Source of the DNA: Bacteroidales bacterium UBA5235
GTDB lineage: Bacteria > Bacteroidota > Bacteroidia > Bacteroidales > VadinHA17
Direction: 5' to 3'
DNA: 22,316 bases
NCBI GenBank assembly: GCA_002409145.1
Contig: DHUL01000039.1
Location: 1-22,316 of the forward strand
Under the pieces are notes generated by a model, which had not been told where the DNA came from, made no database searches, and saw nothing but the letters and a program-made list of their open reading frames with translations. Position numbers and translations under genes: made by a program. Of the stretch, positions 22,159-22,316 are shown piece by piece. Each line of letters opens with the position of its first letter. Within the stretch, counting starts at the first letter, position 1.

Positions 22159-22316
22159 ATGCGCAGACAAGTCACTTACAGGGTCGGTACAGCAATCTGC
22201 TATTTGCTGGTGATAGTTACGTTATGCGGAAATCCGGCGCCACTTTCTGCCCAGGAGAATACCGGCAGGCCAAGAGTGGGTCTTGCTCTTAGTGGCGGAG
22301 GTGCGAAAGGCCTTGC
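22159..22316 (+). CDS. Patatin-like phospholipase, N-terminal fragment cut by window edge
   Basis: Only 52 codons are visible. The start ATG gives MRRQVTYRVGTAICYLLVIV, a signal peptide with a basic N terminus and hydrophobic core, probably cleaved after LSAQ. The mature part opens with PRVGLALSGGGAKGLA, the patatin strand and glycine-rich oxyanion-hole motif (GGGxKG). The catalytic GxSxG serine and DG(A/G) motifs lie beyond the edge. In Bacteroidota, exported patatins with this opening often continue into a POTRA/outer-membrane barrel (type Vd autotransporter-like), but that cannot be tested here. Confidence 0.85.
   Translation, partial: MRRQVTYRVGTAICYLLVIVTLCGNPAPLSAQENTGRPRVGLALSGGGAKGL

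Noticed and set aside
1..22316. CRISPR arrays, tRNA/rRNA genes, insertion sequences, phage genes
   Set aside because: No spaced direct repeats of suitable length, cloverleaf pattern, transposase or phage motif was seen on reading either strand; the only repeat string is the heptad element near 20252.

Overview
The window looks like a chromosomal segment of an anaerobic Bacteroidota (probably Bacteroidales-like) bacterium. The evidence is the gene families (secreted S9B, S37 and M28 exopeptidases, an eukaryote-like-length Xaa-Pro aminopeptidase, a small RRM protein, a YgiQ-type radical SAM protein), the general lack of strong Shine-Dalgarno sequences, and intergenic promoters that fit the Bacteroidota pattern TTTG-N(17-21)-TAnnTTTG. 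Coding DNA is of moderate GC and gene starts sit in AT-rich gaps. No rRNA, tRNA, CRISPR, IS element or phage gene was seen, and no intergenic gap exceeds 300 bases. Both edges cut through genes.

Layout. (1) 1-1110, minus strand: the N-terminal part of an NhaD/citrate-transporter-like membrane protein and a 101-residue RNA-binding RRM protein with its own terminator and promoter. (2) 1294-6594, minus strand: three closely spaced genes for a lipoprotein S37-type peptidase, Xaa-Pro aminopeptidase and dipeptidyl peptidase IV. They look like one operon for breaking down proline-containing peptides. (3) 6735-8709, plus strand: a condensation/alcohol-acetyltransferase-like protein followed by a zinc-ribbon membrane protein (DUF6320-like). 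(4) 8833-11690, plus strand: peptidase T and an overlapping M28 lipoprotein peptidase. (5) 11840-20217, plus strand: a ten-gene [FeFe]-hydrogenase locus. (6) 20317-22047, minus strand: a YgiQ-family radical SAM protein, then a divergent, truncated patatin-like phospholipase gene at the right edge.

The hydrogenase locus is the most interesting part. Its last four genes encode a HydABC-type, NAD-linked, probably electron-bifurcating hydrogenase: a small 2Fe-2S-like protein, HydB (NuoF-like flavoprotein), HydA (catalytic subunit with a complete H-cluster signature) and HydC (NuoE-like). The first six genes look like a dedicated sensing and signalling module: two DRTGG-domain proteins, an RsbW/SpoIIAB-like ATPase, a HydS-like second [FeFe]-hydrogenase in which the proton-transfer cysteine is a tyrosine, a PHP-domain phosphoesterase, and a histidine-kinase-type ATPase with no phospho-acceptor domain. 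A near-perfect Rex-type operator (TGTGAA-N4-TTCACA) lies across the -33 region of a TAnnTTTG promoter just upstream. This suggests that the NADH/NAD+ ratio controls transcription while the HydS module senses H2 or redox state. The hydrogenase maturases (HydE, HydF, HydG) are not in the window.
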